Shown here: positions 51,086 to 63,502 of the stretch, piece by piece
Numbering within the stretch: the stretch's first letter is position 1
Layout of the letters: every line of letters starts with the position of its first letter
Assembly: GCA_035048485.1 (NCBI GenBank)
Contig: CM068590.1
Location: forward strand, 14,082,776-14,146,775
From: Pteria penguin
Taxonomy: Eukaryota; Mollusca; Bivalvia; Pterioida; Pteriidae
Length of the DNA: 64,000 nt
Reading direction: 5' to 3'
Translations under genes and position numbers: made by a program
The notes under the pieces: model-generated
What the model saw: only the letters and a program-made list of their open reading frames with translations
The model's database searches: none
What the model was told of the DNA's origin: nothing

Positions 51086-51474
51086 CGTTCTAATCTTTAT
51101 TAATAGTGTGCTATTTTTGTTTTTTTTTTGTATTTTTCAATGATATCTGATAGATATGATATAGATTAAGGGTCATTTTCGATGTTGAGTTATCTACCAT
51201 TTGGTAGGCATCTGACCTATTAAGACTCTGATGAAACCCCTTATTCTGAATCTCATTTGACATTACTGGGTAAGTAGGAACAGAACTGATCCTTTGATTG
51301 ACGTCACAATGGTTATTACCTCAAGCACCTACCTAAATTTAAAATTAATTTTTGTTTTACGACAATAAAAAATAAGCAGTAACTAGAATAATAATTTATT
51401 TACTACCTATTTTCCTACAATCCCAATATCGTACCCTTAGACCCAACTATATTCTAAATGCCAAGCAATACATG

Positions 51475-52790
51475 TATTGTTTTCAAATAGTTGGGATTCC
51501 TGTGGGTACTAACTGCGCGCCTCTGATAGCAGATTTATTTCTTTATTGTTATGAGAGAGAGTTTATGGTTTCTATTCAAAAATCAAAACGTTTCGACCTC
51601 ATTGACAAATTTAATAATATTTGCAGATATCTGGATGACATTTTGGTTATCGACAACCCTGAATTCGAACAATTTATATCAGAAATATATCCACCAGAAC
51701 TCACATTGAATAAAGCTAATAATTGAGATAAATCTACACCTTTCTTAGATTTAAACATTAAAATTATCAACCACCTAATATATACTAATATTTATGATAG
51801 ACGTGAGGATTTTGGATTTCCTATTGTAAATTTCCTTACTTGGATGGCGATGTCCCTCGACTCCCATCATATGGTATCTATATATCTCACTTAGTTCGAT
51901 TTGTCAGAGGCTGCACCGATGTTTTGGACTTTCATAAACGAAATTTACAAATTACTACTAAACTTTTAACTCAGGGTTACAGATATCACAAGCTAAGAAA
52001 AACATTCGACAAATTCTTCAGATCTTATTCACAACTTCTATCTAAATTTGGAAATATTTCTTTTCAACACTAACTATCCAATGGAATTTCCCATCCTAAT
52101 TTTTACGGTGATCTCGTATATAAACTAAGGAAAGTAAAAGGCTCCGATAACGTTATTTCATCATGTAATAAAATAGTCAAACGTGTTCTAAATAGACAAT
52201 ATGATATAGAGATCATCAAAAAGACTATAGGTCTTGTATTTGGCCCCTCTACAGCCTTATGCAGACTTTTACTTGAACGTTGCACGCTGACTAACAGGGC
52301 GGTGGGGACTATATGACGGGCCTTGTCCAAACCTCTTTCAGAGGAGACATAGTCCTGAACCTCGTCCCCTCTGACTGTTAGTCGGGACTCCTACAGATCT
52401 AGGGTCTTAGCTCGCTTTCAGACTGGCAGAGCACGGTTTATCATGTTGATGTCGCATATATTTTTATACCATTATGTGTTTTACAATACCTTACGTGTTT
52501 ATATTTTTATGACCTCTCAATATGCTATACCTGTTGACCCTTCTTCTTTACATGGAGGATCATTTATAAATTTTTAAATGTACGTCCTTTGATTGTTCTG
52601 CTGTTACGGTGAGTGGGAAGGTGGGCCCGTAAACCGGTTAACCACACCATTTTTTTGGCTTTTGTCAAATTAAATGACCGTCCTAAGTCGGTATCGTAAT
52701 TTGCACTACAATCAAATATTTTTGTAATGTGTTATATGTTCTAGTATATTATTTATATTCATGTATTGTATATTTCCATGGTGACTTCTG
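51475..52790 (+). mobile_element. 5'-truncated RT element, family RT-B
   Basis: Starts at the RT core (VGIPVGTNCAPLIADLFLYC near 51490-51550). The catalytic region YLDD is intact (about 51630), but there are stops and a frameshift: one open frame ends at 51726, and a second resumes at about 51840 with DGDVPRLPSYGIYISHLVRF. C-terminal codons continue to a TGA near 52315, where RCTLTNRAVGTI matches the 7.9 kb copy. The 3' UTR, with the CGTAAACCGG and GACCGTCCTAAGTCGG blocks, runs to about 52740. A dead partial retroelement; the closest fit is the Penelope-like type found across molluscs (tentative). It ends about 430 bp before the TLR exon at 53224. Confidence 0.85.
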
Positions 52791-53223
52791 CTACATAACT
52801 GAGCCAGTAACTCCTCTTTTTTCTTTCATACTTAAACTGTATGTTTCCAATTAAACAAATTCACTTTGAAGTTTAGGTTAAGATTGATGCCATAGTCTGA
52901 TACCAAAATATCTTATAATGAATCATTATCAGTGTTCATAAAGCCACGTCAGTATATTGTGGCGACAAATATCATGATTATTCAGATAGAGAAAGTTACA
53001 TTACCAACAGTGACAATGAAGAAAACTTAAGATTTTAACCTCTAAACATAGAATTCAAATTTTACAAGGGTGAAAAGCTTATAAGGCAGATCCCTAGAAA
53101 ATCTAACTAACCATGGTAAAAAAAAATGAAAGAAAAGTGAGAATTTCTCTACCCCCCAAAAGTGAAAAGTGAGTTGGAATTATTTAATATATGTAATAAT
53201 ATAACCTGCTTTCTTTGTTTCAG

Positions 53224-55609
53224 TTTTCGTTGAAGTTGCAACGTTCGATGACAGAAGATGCAGTACGTGTACGTCTACACTATCCTTCTTGTATGGAGCA
53301 GCTGCATATAACTGCAGTTTTTGTCAATTTCAGTTTGTTCCTAAATTTCCGTTGACCGCAGTCAACATAGATCTATCATTCAACAGAATCCACTACATTA
53401 ACAACAATGATTTTGCGCCATACTACGCATTGAGAATATTGAATCTTGCAGGGAATCGTATAACGCATATGGAAAAAGAGTGGTTTCAGAATGCAACAGA
53501 ATTAGGGGAATTGGATTTATCAAATAATCAGATATCTATCCAGACACTCAACAATATAACGTTCTATTCTATGAAAAATCTTACTTATCTAAATATCGTA
53601 GGTAACAATTATAAAAAATATCCAGTATCAAATTCTTCAAATCTGCATAATTTGCAAACATTAGCTATCGATGTATTCGATGGATTTAAATTTGGAGATT
53701 GGTTTAAGAGTAAACTTCACTTGAAATCATTAACATTAAAGCCCCGGGAACATTTTCGAGTACAGAATGATTCATTTGATGGTTTCAGAAATTCTCCCAT
53801 AGAATATATGAGGTTTGACTTCAGATATTTTCTCCATGAAAAAAATGCTATAAATGTATTTGGACCTTTCCGATTTTTAAAGGGAATGAACATAGATATA
53901 GGAATAACGAATGGCATTCAACATGTACTACAAATGCTTTATGGGTTCCGTAACCGAAAACTTGATAATATTACTATGTCAAAAAATTATTATATGTATG
54001 CAAGTTATATAGCTTTGACCAAGAGAGATATAGAACATCTTTTAACTATCTGTGTCAAATACACTGATTTATCTGAAGATCAATTGACAGCTTTCCCTTT
54101 CGAATCAACGTTAAACACACCATTTGCATTATGCTCAGAACGAATTTCTTTATCTGGAAATATGTTGAATTGGACAATTATAAGATTATTAAGTATTATG
54201 CATTATCAAAACCTTCGGAAATTAGAAATGTCAGTTATATCCAATTACAATACAATACAGTCTGCACAACTTTCAAAACAACGAAAAAGAATTACATTAT
54301 TGCAGCTCAACCCTTTAATATTTACAAAAGTTGTAAATTTAACGATATGGATACCTCCAAAGTTGGAATATCTTGATTTTTCGGGGTTGGGCCTGGGTAA
54401 AAATTGGTGGCGTAAAGCTTATTTTATTCAAAGTGCAACATTCATAATGCCCAAATTACAAGTTCTTAAAATGATAAACACAGACATGTATGTGTGTTCT
54501 GCTCCTTCAGCCCCTAGACTTGTACTTAAAACCGATTTACGAATTTTTGAAGCATCTGGCAGTGACTGCACAATATTAAATCCTGAGTTTTTGAAGTTTG
54601 CTTGTAATCTACAAAAAATGAACTTATCCTACTCCAACCTTGGAATTGGTTTGAAAAGCGTAAAAAGTGGTGAGAAAATTCTTTGGGGTCTAAGAAGTTT
54701 GCAGATACTGGATTTCTCATACAATAATCTGGAAACAGTTCCTATGAATTTTTTTCGGGATCAGAAATTATCCTTAAAAAAATTGTACCTTAGAGGAAAT
54801 CTTCTTTCAAGTGTACCTGTTGCAATAAAAATCTTAAAACAACTGCGTTATGTGGATATGAGCAGCAATCTGATAAACTATTTCAATGACAAAGAAAGAG
54901 AAACCATTGCAAAATTGAGTAGTACTAAATTTAACTTTAATGAAAACAGATTTCATTGCACATGTAATTTCGTAGAGAGTCTGGTATGGATGTCTGAACA
55001 CACATACAAGTTTACGGGAACAAACTTTATCCATTGTGTAGATGGACGAAATATTTCTGACCTTCTAGTCAATATTCGATCATTTAGACTAGAGTGTCTG
55101 ACTGGATTTTGGTTAGATTTTGCTATAGTCATTATATTGTTAACAATAATTGGTTTGATATTGGCGGTAGCAGGATACAGAGATAAAACTCTAGTGATCT
55201 ACTTCTATCTGAGGGCAAGGAGATTTCTATCCAGACACTCAAAAATTGAAGAAGGCGAGACTTACGAGTATGATGTATTTATTTCATATTCACATCAAGA
55301 TACGGAATGGGTTACTACAATATTGTATAGATATATTGTTGAACATTTAAATCTCAGAGTATGTCTTCATCATAAAGACTTCAAAGTGAGTGGAGCAAAT
55401 TCGAAATGGAAATCGCTCGGAGACATGCATTTCAGAAGGATAATAGAAACATTCTCATCATAATGAAAGATCCCATTCCTGTCGATCAGATGCCGAACGC
55501 TCTTAAGAAAATATGGTGGCGCGTTGTTTGCCTAGAATATCCACAATCAAACAATTCAGTGGACACTGGTCTCTTCTGGGAGAAGCTTAAAGATGCACTG
55601 CAAGCATGA
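53224..55609 (+). pseudogene. Toll-like receptor with frameshifted TIR (recently disabled or truncated)
   Basis: Large TLR exon 2 after acceptor TTTGTTTCAG (53214-53223). The frame is open from FVEVATFDDRRCSTC through all LRRs, LRRCT (54948-55095), membrane helix (about 55117-55180) and TIR box 1 (YEYDVFISYSHQD, 55262-55303). After CLHHKDFKV (about 55387) 88 nt present in paralogues are missing; the frame then runs about 23 foreign codons to a stop at 55461-55463. The rest of TIR (FEMEIARRHAF...FWEKLKDALQA) continues in another frame to 55609. No signal-peptide exon was found in the 430 bp upstream, where an RT element ends, so exon 1 may lie farther away or be lost. A TIR-truncated decoy receptor is possible, but a pseudogene is more likely. 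Confidence 0.88.
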
Positions 55610-55976
55610 AATGGCAATGTTAATAAACAATAATAACAAATATCTTTTTTGCATTCTATAACTACCAGATCATTGCCTTAGTATTACTTGATTTATAGAT
55701 AAGATATAACGATGTCATACGATATGTACATATACATAAATATATGCACAACCAATGTATTTCTCAGAGTTTAAAAGCTTATTCTAGTGAGAATGCAAAT
55801 CGCAGTAATAACAATTGTGACGTCATAGCACATTTACTATGTTCATGATTACAGTTGCAGTACTAATTAAAACATGTATAAATGTAAAATACGAAAGTAA
55901 GTGGTGTCAAATGAATATGACAATAACAACAGAGTACCTACGCGGTCATTCATAGACCCCTGAACCCATCCCCGTG
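55610..55976. other. 3' flank of the plus-strand TLR
   Basis: AT-rich; a possible polyadenylation AATAAA lies early, at 55624-55629 and nearby. No gene. Confidence 0.35.
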
Positions 55977-56110
55977 TATATATATATATATATATATATC
56001 TGTGTGTGTGTATGTATGTGTGTGCAATAAATGCACTTGTGTGGCTAGCCAAACAAAAAGCGCTTACTCCTCCCGGGTACCTGAATTTCAAGGGGTCCGT
56101 TAAAGTCCAC
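55977..56110 (+). repeat. (TA)n(TG)n tract with RT-A tail remnant
   Basis: A TA run (55977-55999) and TG-rich run (56001-56023), then GCTAGCCAAACAAAAAGCGC and CTCCCGGGTACCTGAATTTC, which follow the order of the RT-A 3' tail at 9727-9770. The (AT)n plus RT-A tail combination repeats what is seen at 45598-45705. Confidence 0.55.
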
Positions 56111-56604
56111 TGTTGTTAATGTCACGGTCATGTGACACCAGTTACCTTCGTATGTTACAATGCTGTTTGTACCTGTCAGAAAACAAATTAAAACACTTAT
56201 TCTATATATTTTAGGAACCATTTGTTCATGTGGAGAACTAATGTTGTTTTAGTGATATTCAAGTTCAATGCGAAAGAACGTATAAATATTGGAAGAGCTA
56301 ACCACTAATTTATCTACTTAAATGTAATCACTGAAGTGCTTATCTAACGACAATGCTCTGCATTGATACTCCATGGTTTTAGAATAGTTTACACATTTTT
56401 ATCTCGGTAAATATTAAGTAAATATTTCGACATTTGACAGAAACATTTGTTGTATGTCAGTTCGATCTTTATTTATGTTGTTTGAGACTTTCGTAATTTT
56501 AATGCATATAAACAATGAGGTTCTTTTGCTATTATACTATACCATTATGCTATACTATAATATACTTATGCTATGATATACATATATATTTTGTAGTCAT
56601 TACC

Positions 56605-56785
56605 TTTTCGGGTACGGGCAGGTATGGTTTTGTGGTGAGGCGCTTGGCTTGCAGCATCGACGATTTGAGTTCGAATCCGGGTGCGCAGTATGTTAAGAAG
56701 TTGGTTACCTCCAGGTTTCATGTCGCGATATAACTGAAAATTTGTTGTAAGCGACGTAAAACACTAGACAACCAACCATTTGGGG
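56605..56785 (+). repeat. tRNA-derived SINE, family S2
   Basis: Head with an A-box-like TTTTGTGGTGAGGCGCTTGG and B-box-like GAGTTCGAATCCGGG (56668-56682), body with TTTCATGTCGCGATATAACTG, and tail AGCGACGTAAAACACTAGAC then AACCAACC. Copies at 58008 (+) and 63503 (-) share head, body and tail. Confidence 0.82.
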
Positions 56786-56794
56786 TAGATGGAA

Positions 56795-56875
56795 ACCAAA
56801 AAAAAAAAAAAAACCAAACAAACAAACAAACAAACAAAAACAAAAACAAAACCAAAAATCTAAAAACAAAACAAA
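56795..56875. repeat. Poly-A / (CAAA)n simple repeat
   Basis: Poly-A run followed by CAAA and CAAAAA units, just 3' of the S2 SINE. Confidence 0.85.
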
Positions 56876-56879
56876 AGAC

Positions 56880-57480
56880 ACAGTCTGGCAAAATAATCTG
56901 ATGTTCCACATACCATATAATGTACAAGTTTGATTAACATGTATATGATTAATAAATTGTTACAACGGCAAGACTGTATTGTAAGCTTTTTAATCCCTTA
57001 TCATGGCATATATAACACAATAAATTACTGTGTAATCTGAAATACCTTGATCAGTAAACACATTTTCTATATCTTTAATATGTGATATTAAAAATATATA
57101 TTACGGAAGCCCCAGGGTGTCATGTATGAAAAACAAAATTAAGTTACTAATTTGTGTGCATAAGATACAAACTTGAGCGCTCATGCTATAAAACTTCTCG
57201 TCGTTAATGGACCAAATTCGGCCTTTGTCATCTCCCCCTGCGCCTTTCACGTTCCAACCCTTAATTTCTGCATAATTGAATAGATAAATTTCTGACATTA
57301 TAGGAGTGTCCCCTAATGGAACGTGATGCTCTGTCATCACATTGGTTCAGGGTAACACATAAGAGATCAAGGTCAATGTGCACTTTGATGTATGTCCGAC
57401 CCTACAAGATCTGATTTAGTTCGTAATAGAAGTGTGCTTTGACGCAAGTCGAAATGTCATGATTTGGATTCAAGGTCGGG
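56880..57480. other. Non-coding, nothing recognised
   Basis: No gene recognised; short frames only. Confidence 0.35.
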
Positions 57481-57483
57481 AAA

Positions 57484-57585
57484 GCCGACGTAGCCCAGTG
57501 TTTGAGAGGCTCGGTCTGTGATCTTAGTTATTCAATCAGTATAGAAATGTCTTTATGACAATGATTGATTGATTGGATATTCTTT
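57484..57585 (+). repeat. Fragmentary SINE head and tail
   Basis: GCCGACGTAGCCCAGTGTTTGAG resembles the S1 A-box end (compare 616-640) but breaks off; a TGATTGATTGATTGG run follows at 57563-57578. Confidence 0.45.
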
Positions 57586-57599
57586 TATGGCACCTGACC

Positions 57600-58005
57600 T
57601 TGTGAAATCAATGGAATTCAGTATAAATAATAATAAAAAAAATCCCACAGAAGTGTAGTTAATGCAATGCCATAGGTACATATAGGAATATTACGGGTCT
57701 CCTGCTTGCATGCTGCAAAAGTCACACTTTCGTACATGTGGGTAGATATCACTTTTGTGGGAAATCCCATTGCATTAAGAAGGTAGCCAAAATGTAAACA
57801 AAATTGTATATCTACATAGCCCATAACTGGCACGCCAATGATTGATATTTTTATCCGAAAATTACAGAACCAATCTCATATTGTCTTAAGAGAAAGATAT
57901 AATTTTAGGACCAAGTTAACTTTATGCTGAAATGATACCCTGTCATCACGATACGCATTAACGAAATGTGAAATAAGACGTTCTGAATCTTTCCAAGATG
58001 GTCTT
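57600..58005. other. Non-coding, nothing recognised
   Basis: No gene recognised. Confidence 0.35.
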
Positions 58006-58007
58006 TG

Positions 58008-58178
58008 GGGCAGACTTGGTGTAGTGGTTAAGCGCTTGGATTGCGGCGACGACGATCCGGGATCGATTCGCGGGTTGTGCCACTATGATTAAGAGGTTGG
58101 CCACCTCCTGCTTCCATGTCGTGATATAAATGAAAAATTGTTGAAAGCGAAGTAAAACACCAATCAACCAACCAAGAT
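58008..58178 (+). repeat. tRNA-derived SINE, family S2
   Basis: GGGGCAGACTTGGTGTAGTG head, a B-box-like GGGATCGATTCGCGG (58059-58073), body with TTCCATGTCGTGATATAAATG, tail GAAGTAAAACACCAATCAAC. Full length by comparison with 56605 and 63503. Confidence 0.85.
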
Positions 58179-58504
58179 ATAACCAAGAAAATGATTTGAC
58201 CTGTTAGGAATTACAACACTTGCATATGTCTTATACTGTCAGTTAAGTAAAATACTTAATGCAGAACATAGTGGGACCGACTCTTATGGAAAATGGCATG
58301 TGGATATTTATCAACCAGGAACGAGAAACAGAGGGTCAATCTTAGATGTTGGACTATGATAAGTAACATTATATTGATATTTCATATCAGGTATGTACAA
58401 ACCATTCACACAAAAATCATTCAACAATGCACACACAAAGAAAGAATGACACGATATGTAAGTTGTGAAATCATGATGCTATCAGAAAAGTGAATTTGAA
58501 AGAC

Positions 58505-58580
58505 GGAACAGGGGACGCTCACTCACCCTTGGAACCTGGTCTCACCTCAACCTGGTATTATATTTCCCAGGGTTCATGAC
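58505..58580 (+). mobile_element. RT-A 3' tail remnant
   Basis: AACAGGGGACGCTCACTCACCC and the following ACCTGGTCTCACCTC match the order of the RT-A tail at 9735-9775. No coding part. Confidence 0.5.
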
Positions 58581-59200
58581 AATCTGTATGGGAAAATTTC
58601 ATAATTTAGCATAACAAATGGGTTTCGTTTAAAAAAATCCGCATGCACATAAATTGTAAATATCATTTTTTTTTTAATTTTTCTGTTGGTTATTATTATC
58701 ATCATTCTTTTATCTATTTACTTATTTAATTCTTCTTTCTTTGCTTACTCGTACTTAACCCCACATAAGCAACTAATTTAGTGCTGTGATGAAATACCGA
58801 CTAGGCATGTCAATGTCTCCAAGTCAATGCAAATAACAAGATATAAGAATCAGATTTAATGCTATAATAAAGTTTATTAAAGTAACTAATATACAATGAT
58901 GCTGTATACTATTGCTGACGAAAATATTGTAGGTATATTCAATATAACAATACTATTCGAAAACTGTTAAGATACATATAGGTGATTACTCTAAAGCATT
59001 GTTGTGATAGGACGTAGCTTTAGTATGAAATATATAGTATAATACTGAAGACGAGATAAAGAGTTACATAAATATTATAATTTTGGATCTCAAATACAAT
59101 GTATTGACTGCGAAAATTGCACTAACTACAATACTTTATACAGTTAACATTTACAATAACATATATTCAGAGATATTAAATGTTCCAAGAACATTTGAAG
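58580..59200. other. Non-coding, nothing recognised
   Basis: AT-rich, no gene recognised. Confidence 0.35.
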
Positions 59201-59378
59201 TAAGATCAAAGGCTCGGAGAGAGTTAGTATCCCCTGAATTTAATTTGTTTAGTTGGAAGGCGATATACCAAAAAAAAAAAAAAAAAAAAAACAAGAAAAG
59301 AAAAGAAACAAAGACGGAAAATGCATCGTTGAGCGTAGCGCATGAAAAATAAATTTTCCGCTTCTCCCTTTTTTTTCT

Positions 59379-59414
<36 letters not shown>

Positions 59415-59740
59415 GGGGGGGGGGGGGGTTATATATATATTTTTTTTTTGGTGATGTACATTTCTTCCTTATCATTTAATTCCTTTCAAATAAATATAGA
59501 ACATATATACCTTTTTCAAACACATTTTATATTCTTTTCAGAAATTGGTACATTATGCCTGGACTATTTCTCAACATCTGTTAGTTTCTGTCGCGGTGGT
59601 GTGAATATTGATGTCACAGTTACGAAAATGTGGGACATTACGTCGTCAGAGAAAAATGTTTGTGGATGAGATATACCACTAATTTTTTAAATCAACCAAA
59701 ATGCGTGTTGCATGTAATTAATAGATTTCACAATTTCTAA
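59200..59740. other. Orphan TLR 3' flank remnant with homopolymer runs
   Basis: 59300-59345 matches about 25400-25450 (AAAGACGGAAAA...CGTAGCGCATGA), and 59460-59720 matches about 25460-25720, both from the 3' flank of the TIR-less TLR pseudogenes. No TLR coding sequence is attached. Poly-A (59270-59290), poly-T (59380-59410) and poly-G (59414-59428) runs are present. Confidence 0.6.
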
Positions 59741-59749
59741 ATACATACA

Positions 59750-59990
59750 ATGTAAAGATGATGGATAAAGTCAAACCACAAGTCCAAAAATCATGAAACC
59801 AGAGGACATACATAATCAGTGAAAATAAAAAACAAATGGAAAATAACAAAATATGTCTACTTGAAGAGTATATGTGAACCCCTGTGATGGAGTGAGATCA
59901 GGTGCCCGGGAAGGGTGAGCATCTCCTGCTTGCTAGCAACACCCGTCACATATACCCAGTAGAAAGAGTCAATTCGTGTAAATTCCATAT
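59750..59990 (-). mobile_element. RT-A solo 3' tail
   Basis: Reverse complement of 9676-9917 over about 240 bases; 5'-truncated, ending at the same 3' terminus as the 9.3 kb copy. It takes the place where TLR coding sequence would be expected next to the flank at 59.2-59.7 kb. Confidence 0.85.
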
Positions 59991-61295
59991 TCTGTTCTAA
60001 AATATATCAATATAATATGAAATAATATATCATAAAATACCATGTAATCGTAATATTTGTTATAGATATAATAATTATATTTAATTTACATATCGTTTTG
60101 AACTCTTTACATGGTTTCGATCGATAATAAAGATGTGCGATATAAAATGGATGATGTTTCTGTAAATAGAGCAATTATTACAACAATTTTCATCAGTATT
60201 AATTAAAGAACTTGTTATTTGATTTTAGTAAACGATACTGAAAACTATAATAAATTGCACGTAACAGATAAACGATATGGAAACCTATTCCTATTATAAA
60301 TCCTGAGGTTTTGTCTCTATCTTTCAATTTCATTCTAAATATATATTTCATTAGCTATTGGTTTCTCAATCATAAATTTCTTTATTAGTTCAATATATAA
60401 TTTATTGATTAATTTCGGAAATGTTCTTCCTCTTTACACCTTGTGCATCAATATTTTTAACAACCAACATGCGTCATTGACCTACAAGAACGGTTAAAAT
60501 ACTAATGTAACATATCTTAAAAAATCATATCAGCAATTTAATATAAGATAATGGAGATTAAATTTCCTTTTATTGAATTGCATATATTTTATTTACATTT
60601 ATATACATGTGATAAATAGTTATTAGATCCATGTAATTATTTCACGATATTGGATAAGTTAATTATGATAAAGAAACACGATGACATCTTACAATTCTCA
60701 CAAGTGCAAAAGAGAATAAATTCCTCCTAAAAATGAACCAAGTCACATAGATATCAAAAGCATGTCTCCGAATTTCTAGATCAGATCAGGTTACCCCTCG
60801 AAATTTAAAATAGAAAACAACAAAACCGAAACAAACCAAAACCAATGAACAAACAGAAACGAAAAACTAAAAAACAAAACACATACACACACAAAAAAAA
60901 AATCATACAAGCTAAAAACCTTTAGTACAGAGTAAAGGCAAAGAACCAGGATTCTGTTATATATTTAACTTCGAATTTATTGTAACGTAGATTATTTTAT
61001 GCAAGCGAGTCTGCCTAGGTTTATGATGTACGCCCACAAAACAGGAAAGAGTGGTATAAAAATGTGACTCCAATTTGATATTTTCATCCATATAGTCTGT
61101 CGTGTAAGTACATATAGCTAGACACTTTGCTAAGTCTCGCTGATATGCAAAAAAGGGAGATTTTTATCAAGAGCACACAACAAACCTTTTTGAATCGGCA
61201 ATGATGACATGTATCTATGTCTAGAAACATTTATTTAAAGGATTAAAACAAATACTAATACGAACTAGAATCCAAATCCAAAACAAATCTCATAA
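59991..61295. other. Non-coding, 3' flank of divergent TLR
   Basis: Very AT-rich, short A-rich runs, no gene recognised. It probably includes the 3' UTR of the minus-strand TLR. Confidence 0.4.
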
Positions 61296-63205
61296 TTAAA
61301 GTGCAATTTTAAGCTTCTTCCAGAATTTATCCATAGCCGCTAAATCGTCTGTTTGGGGATATTCTAAACATACAACGCGCCACCATATTTTCTTAAGAGC
61401 GTTGGGCATCTGCTCGACAGGAATGGGATCTTTCAATATAATCAGAATGTTTCTATTATCCTTTTCAAAAACATGCCTCCGAGCGATTTCCATTTCAAAA
61501 TTGCTCCATTCGCTTGTCAAAAAATGTGTAGTTATAACAAATGCGGATCGTTTGCTTACATCGATACATCTTAGAATTTCTTCGCCTATATATTCACCCG
61601 GCCTGAAATCTTTGTCATGAACACATATTTTTAGATTTAGATTGTCAACTATATATCTATACAATATATTTGTTACCCATTCAGTGTCAAAATGAGAATA
61701 GGAAATAAATAAATCATATTCGAAACTGGCATCGTCATTCTGTATTTTCTGTCGTGATAAAAATCTTCTTGCCCTCAAATAGAAGTAGACAACGAGAGTT
61801 TTATTTCTGTATCCTGCAACTAACAGTATTACACTCAGTACCGTTAATAGTGTAGTAATAACAGCAAAACACAACATCCAGACAAGACTGCCTTCATTAC
61901 AAATGCAATGAAATCTATTACCATCAAAGTTAAACTTAGTATTATTTAGATTCTCAATGATTTTTAAAGGATTAAAACTTGCTGCACTTGTAAAGTTTAA
62001 TTTCTGTGAAGCAATTGCTGCACAATAATAGTTTAATTTCTGTAAAGAGAAGTTTTGGTCACTAAAAAATTCTCCAAACTCTTCCTCAATAGACTTATTT
62101 GATATATATAAAGAGTCTGTAGAAGTGGTGGATAAAGACGCTAAAACCCAGTCAGAAATATCAATGTACTGGATAGCCGATGCTGCAAAATCCGTAAAAT
62201 TTGAACATTTTGGAAACAATGAAGATATGTGTTCGAATTCTGAAATGTCACTTTGTTTTTGGTTGGAAATTGATTTTGAATAATAATTTGAATGCTTGAT
62301 TTTCAAACCTTTTTGTAAAGTTTTTCTCTGATTATTAGGATAAAAATCTTTTGAGATATCTATGTGTCGAAGTTCTGGATGATATAAAATATTTACTAGT
62401 CTTGAAAATGACCATGCTAAGTACATTTCTGATAAAAAAATTTTCCCTAAGAAGTTACCAAATTGCGTACTTATTGTTGATTTGAATGGAAAAACAATCA
62501 GTTGATTATCTGATATATCAAACGTTTTAACACATATTGTTGAAAAATGTTCTACATCTCTCTTTGTCAACGCTATATCCATTTCCGTGGTAGAGCCAAT
62601 GTTTGGTATGAGTAAATACTCCAGTGTCCGATGACGAAGACCGTAAAGACATTGTAGAGCAGTTCTGATATCGTCCAATATCCGTATATTTATAATAAGT
62701 CCCTTTAAACATCTGAAAGGATGCAAAAAAATTAAAGCTTTTGTTCCATGATAATTTTCGATATCATTGAAAGAATTATTGTGAATATTAAAATCTTCCC
62801 AGGGATGCAGTATTAATGATTTCAGTTTAGGTTTTCCTTTAAACCATTTTACAAGTTTAAAATTTTCGAATATATTAATACTCAGATTTTGCAAATTCCA
62901 TATTCGATTATTTGATATCACAAATTCTTGCAGTTCCTTGGCGTCCTTTAACCACTCTCTTTCTACATGTGTTATACCATTCCACCTGAGATCCAATTTC
63001 CTCAAGGCTTTATATGGTGCGAAGGCTGCGTTGTCAATATATACGATTCGGTTGAATGATAGATCTATGTTGATTGTTGTCGGGGGAAATTTGGGGACAT
63101 ACTGTAGTTGAGAATTTCTACAGTTGTATGTTCCTTCAACGTACATTGTTGATAAAATATGCATGCAAATATTGCATCTCTGGTCATCAAATGATACAGC
63201 TTCAA
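61296..63205 (-). CDS. Divergent shortened Toll-like receptor (exon 2; exon 1 not found)
   Basis: Exon 2 opens after acceptor TTTCAG (63211-63206), in the same phase as the other TLRs (TT completing a Val-type codon, then GAAGCTGTATCATTT), and stays open to the stop after KKLKIAL: about 635 residues. The first in-frame ATG is at 63164. It has the cysteine cluster (CNIC...NC), fewer LRRs than the 861-aa receptors, an LRRCT cut to CICN with its last two cysteines and about 42 residues missing in frame, a membrane helix (FAVITTLLTVLSVILLVAG) and a complete TIR (residues 481-622 from that ATG; YDLFISYSHFD, RPGE BB-loop with Pro at codon 61601-61599, FW). No frameshift or stop, so it may be functional despite its odd ectodomain. 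A convincing signal-peptide exon was not found within about 250 bp upstream. Confidence 0.85.
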
Positions 63206-63500
63206 CTGAAATTAAGTGAAAAGTTAGTTAGTTGTTGATCATCCCTTTTTTTTTGTCGATCATTATAGTGATTTTGCTATTTTTTGAAACCGTGTCGGTT
63301 TTATGGCCAGAATATATTTTAGAAAAATTATAATATTAATAATGCAAATACAATTAACTTACATATATGTATTTTCAAATTCAAGATTAAAAATTTTAAA
63401 GAAAAGTGTTCCCGTTATTTTGTGAAACATCAAATATCAAATCTACCTTTGGGGAAATCCAACATAGAACTTGATAAATCATTTTGCAATTGAAAATATA
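63206..63500. other. 5' region of divergent TLR
   Basis: Expected place of the intron and exon 1. One candidate donor, GTAAGT (minus strand, near 63362-63357), has the wrong phase for the exon-2 frame, so exon 1 is left uncalled. Confidence 0.35.
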
Positions 63501-63502
63501 TG

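Noticed and set aside
63340..63420. Candidate exon 1 for the 61-kb TLR (ATG with GTAAGT donor)
   Set aside because: The donor phase does not match exon 2 and the peptide is not a convincing signal sequence.
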